Below are positions 61,728-64,000 of a DNA stretch of 64,000 nucleotides, one piece after another; positions within the stretch are counted from its first letter, which is position 1; every line of letters begins with the position of its first letter. A program made the position numbers and the translations under genes. The notes beneath the pieces are model-generated. The model saw nothing but the letters and a program-made list of their open reading frames with translations, had not been told where the DNA came from and did not search any database. The stretch is from a virus. The DNA is taken from IMG/VR virus record IMGVR_UViG_3300027752_001458, positions 1 through 64,000 of that record. One strand, given 5' to 3'.

Positions 61728-63413
61728 ATGGCTACTTGGCGAAAATATTTTAACAGTGCAAACGGCGGATTACCTGTAAACGTTACAGGCAACAACACCG
61801 ACGGATACAGTGCAACACATTCTAGATACAGCAGTTGGCTCCCAGAAGTCTATGCTGGCAGTCCTAACAGGTTAATGAGATACATGCAGTATGACCAAAT
61901 GGACAATGACTTAGAGATTAATGCGGCGCTAGATATTCTAGCAGAATTTTCTACTCAAGAAGATGACACAACTAAAACTCCGTTTAGATTTAGATTTACT
62001 GAAGACCCTAGTGAAACTGAAATGAAAATTTTAAGTAAAACACTAGACCAGTGGAACAACTTAAATGATTTTAGTCGTAGAGCTTTTAAAATGGTAAGAA
62101 GTACATTAAAGTACGGAGACCAATTTTTAATTAGAGATCCTGAAACATACAAGTTATACTGGACTGATCCAGCAAACATTGAAAAAGTTATTGTTAACGA
62201 AAGTAAAGGCAAGAAAATTGAAACTTACTTTGTTAAAAACTTAGAAGCAAACTTTGAGCAACTAGCGGCAACATCTGCGGCGGCACTACACTCCAGACCA
62301 TATGGCGCTGGCGGCGGAATGTTAGCAGGCGGAAACATTGGCACTAGTGCAGGCGCACGAAACGATACAAGTCAAGGCGCAAGCCAAGGCATGCCTGTTG
62401 ATGCAACACATGTTGTACAACTAAGTTTAACAGAAGGCATGGACCACAACTGGCCCTTTGGTATTAGTATTCTAGAACCTGTATTTAAAGTATTCAAGCA
62501 AAAAGAATTGCTGGAAGACAGCATTATTATTTACAGAGTGCATAGAGCACCTGAAAGAAGAGTGTTCTTTATTGACGTAGGTAATATGCCTCCGCATAAA
62601 GCACAACAGTACTTAGAAAAAGTTAAGTACGAAGTACAGCAAAAGCGTGTGCCCAACAAGAATAAAGATGGACAGAATGTTGCAGATGCGGCATACAATC
62701 CAATGAGCATGTTAGAAGATTATTTCTTTGCTCAAACGGCAGACGGCAGAGGTTCGAAAGTTGACACATTACCAGGTGGTACAAACTTAGGTGAGATTGA
62801 CGACTTAAAATACTTCAACAATAAACTGTTAAGAGGACTTAGAGTACCAAGCAGTTATTTGCCTACTGGTCCAGATGACGGAACAGCACAGCATAACGAT
62901 GGTAAAGTGGGTGTAGCATACATTCAAGAACACCAGTTTGCAAAGTACTGTCAGCGTCTACAAAGACAAATTATTAGAAATTTAGATAGAGAATTTAAGA
63001 TGTATCTAAATTATAAAGGCATCGAAATTGATAACAGTACGTTCAGTGTAGAATTTACTGACCCTCAGAACTTTAGTAGTTACAGAGAGTTAGACTTAGA
63101 TACACAAAGAGCTCAACTGTTTACAGGTTTAGAAGCAGTACCATATTTAAGTCAGCAGTTCAAGTTGAAGAAGTACTTAGGTCTTTCTGAAGAAGAAATG
63201 AGAGACAACGAGCATTACTGGAAACAAGAGAACAAGTATAACACGTCAGGCGCTGGCACTGAAGATGTTGGTTTAAGAAACGTAGGTGTTAGACCCGGTC
63301 CAAGCATGGACTTGGACATTGATGCACCAATAGATGATATTCCTGATCCAGCATTAGATGCAGAAACACCGGATGTTGATGTTATGCCACCGGTGACTCC
63401 AGGGGAACTATAA
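61728..63413 (+). CDS. 20: Portal protein gp20
   Basis: Portal vertex protein of the T4 type, 561 aa (T4 gp20 524 aa). It forms the dodecameric ring through which DNA is packaged and to which the neck attaches. Typical blocks are LMRYMQYDQMDNDLEINAAL and DILAEFSTQ (N-terminal), KYGDQFLIRD, DHNWPFGISILEPVFKVFKQ, YRVHRAPERRVFFIDVGNMP, KAQQYLEKVKYEVQQKRV and the GTNLGEIDDLKYFNNKLLRGL block with LRVPSSYLP. A Gly/Ala insertion (about residues 185-215, YGAGGGMLAGGNIGTSAG) is loop-like. The ATG has AGAGGA 6 nt upstream. Its stop overlaps the next start by 1 bp. Confidence 0.96.
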   Translation: MATWRKYFNSANGGLPVNVTGNNTDGYSATHSRYSSWLPEVYAGSPNRLMRYMQYDQMDNDLEINAALDILAEFSTQEDDTTKTPFRFRFTEDPSETEMKILSKTLDQWNNLNDFSRRAFKMVRSTLKYGDQFLIRDPETYKLYWTDPANIEKVIVNESKGKKIETYFVKNLEANFEQLAATSAAALHSRPYGAGGGMLAGGNIGTSAGARNDTSQGASQGMPVDATHVVQLSLTEGMDHNWPFGISILEPVFKVFKQKELLEDSIIIYRVHRAPERRVFFIDVGNMPPHKAQQYLEKVKYEVQQKRVPNKNKDGQNVADAAYNPMSMLEDYFFAQTADGRGSKVDTLPGGTNLGEIDDLKYFNNKLLRGLRVPSSYLPTGPDDGTAQHNDGKVGVAYIQEHQFAKYCQRLQRQIIRNLDREFKMYLNYKGIEIDNSTFSVEFTDPQNFSSYRELDLDTQRAQLFTGLEAVPYLSQQFKLKKYLGLSEEEMRDNEHYWKQENKYNTSGAGTEDVGLRNVGVRPGPSMDLDIDAPIDDIPDPALDAETPDVDVMPPVTPGEL

Positions 63414-63616
63414 TGAAATTAACAGAATTTTATAATCCGGAAGCAGATAGATCAGCAACAAGAGACTTTGACGATACTCGTAAAACTAAACTTACTTTAC
63501 TATCTCTTAATAAATTAAGAAAGTACAGAGAGTTAAAGAAGAAAGAGAATATCGAACAGGCAGAGTTTGCATCTATTATGTATTCCAAAGCACAAGAATC
63601 AGACGCGGCCCTATAA
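63413..63616 (+). CDS. Small head-region protein, 67 aa
   Basis: A short basic, helical protein following the portal, where T4 has core genes 67/68 before the protease. The pattern DDTRKTKLTLLSLNKLRKYR matches a small protein located between gp20 and gp21 in marine T4-like phages. The ATG overlaps the gp20 stop (TAATG). It may be a prohead-core or assembly factor; not proven. Confidence 0.78.
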   Translation: MKLTEFYNPEADRSATRDFDDTRKTKLTLLSLNKLRKYRELKKKENIEQAEFASIMYSKAQESDAAL

Positions 63617-64000
63617 ATGAAATTAGCTGTTGTAGGCTGTAGCTGGTCTAGCCGAGATGTAGATTATCCTGATGTGGAATTTGGCAAGTTAGTAGCAGAC
63701 TATTACGATGCTGAATACATTAACATGGGAAAGCCTGCATGTAGTAACCCAGGTATAGCACTCCAAATAGATTACATCCTCGATGGTCACATGGGCCCAC
63801 TACCTGACTTAGTATTGATCAATGCTACCACAGTAACCAGAACAGAACTTAAACTAAACAGTAAACGCAGATTTGATCCTAAAGCAAGTTGGGATAATGT
63901 GCAGTTCAACATGATGTTTGGAGAGAAGCTTAGAGACATACATGCACCTGGGTACGGCAAAGGATACGATCCTAGTATTGTAATAGACAGTTTCTCTACT
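63617..64000 (+). CDS. SGNH-hydrolase-like protein, truncated by window edge
   Basis: Begins directly after the previous stop and runs off the right edge (128 codons seen). The N-terminus MKLAVVGCSWSSRDVDYPDV resembles the block I nucleophile region of SGNH/GDSL-like proteins (G-x-S after a beta strand), followed by YINMGKPACSNPGIALQIDY (block II-like Gly and Asn) and PDLVLINATTVTRTE (block III-like Asn). The catalytic Asp-His end is outside the window. Similar proteins occur in marine phages; the substrate is unknown. No clear ribosome-binding site; translation may be coupled to the upstream gene. Confidence 0.65.
   Translation, partial: MKLAVVGCSWSSRDVDYPDVEFGKLVADYYDAEYINMGKPACSNPGIALQIDYILDGHMGPLPDLVLINATTVTRTELKLNSKRRFDPKASWDNVQFNMMFGEKLRDIHAPGYGKGYDPSIVIDSFST

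Noticed and set aside
1-64000. tRNA genes, CRISPR arrays, integrase or insertion sequences
   Set aside because: Scanned by eye; no cloverleaf-like intergenic segment, spaced direct repeats or transposase/integrase motifs were found. A dedicated tRNA search could not be run.

Overview
The window is a stretch of a large tailed-phage genome of the marine T4-like myovirus type. The evidence is a T4-style set of virion genes: portal gp20, baseplate wedge gp6, gp25 and gp53, tail-tube cap gp48, hub/needle gp5 and hub protein gp26. It also has the T4 linkage gp55 - gp47 - gp46 and T4-type late promoters of the form GATAAATA. The DNA is A+T-rich. No photosynthesis genes, tRNAs, integrase or CRISPR were seen. 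A phage-encoded lipoprotein with a beta-barrel-like end points to a Gram-negative host; the host itself cannot be named from this window.

Layout. Positions 1-11,785 (minus strand) hold tightly overlapping accessory genes. One group has two paralogous N-twitch radical SAM enzymes, S-adenosylmethionine synthetase, a short-chain dehydrogenase, an SCP2-like protein and a WYL_2-like protein. The other has three or four glycosyltransferase-like proteins and a phosphomannomutase-type HAD phosphatase. Two small genes (52 and 56 aa) are tucked in between. Positions 11,854-39,499 (minus) hold the distal virion module: two fibre/structural proteins, a conserved structural protein, a 6,361-aa giant structural protein that takes up 30 % of the window, gp6 and gp25. 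Positions 39,661-40,751 (plus) carry a small early operon with an alpha/beta hydrolase. Positions 40,755-46,951 (minus) hold gp5, a large hub-like protein, gp53 and gp48.

Positions 47,088-51,181 (plus) hold the late sigma factor gp55, recombination nuclease gp47/gp46 and a GIY-YIG-like nuclease. A 521-bp non-coding stretch with strong hairpins follows. Positions 51,703-52,652 (minus) hold two tandem 2OG-Fe(II)-oxygenase-like proteins. Positions 52,759-56,105 (plus) are an early operon ending in a large lipoprotein with calcium-binding FG-GAP-type repeats. Positions 56,116-57,278 (minus) hold gp26 with a probable -1 frameshift extension. Positions 57,425-64,000 (plus) hold a tape-measure-like protein, portal gp20, a small head gene and a truncated SGNH-like gene.

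How it works together. Three promoters with a shared extended -35 region (TTGAC-W-T-Y-GGTA) and TATAATAC would fire early and make gp55, the recombination proteins and host-modifying proteins. Eleven GATAAATA-type late boxes, presumably read by gp55, sit upstream of the virion and accessory operons. Five of them lie exactly 5 nt from an ATG, so those messages would be leaderless if transcription starts where it does in T4.

The most notable observations are this late-promoter/leaderless pattern, the gp26 frameshift site, the FG-GAP/beta-barrel lipoprotein, the radical SAM + MetK cassette, the gp5 with a C-terminal degenerate lysozyme domain, and a 10-bp direct repeat joining the two divergent promoters near 52.65-52.72 kb.
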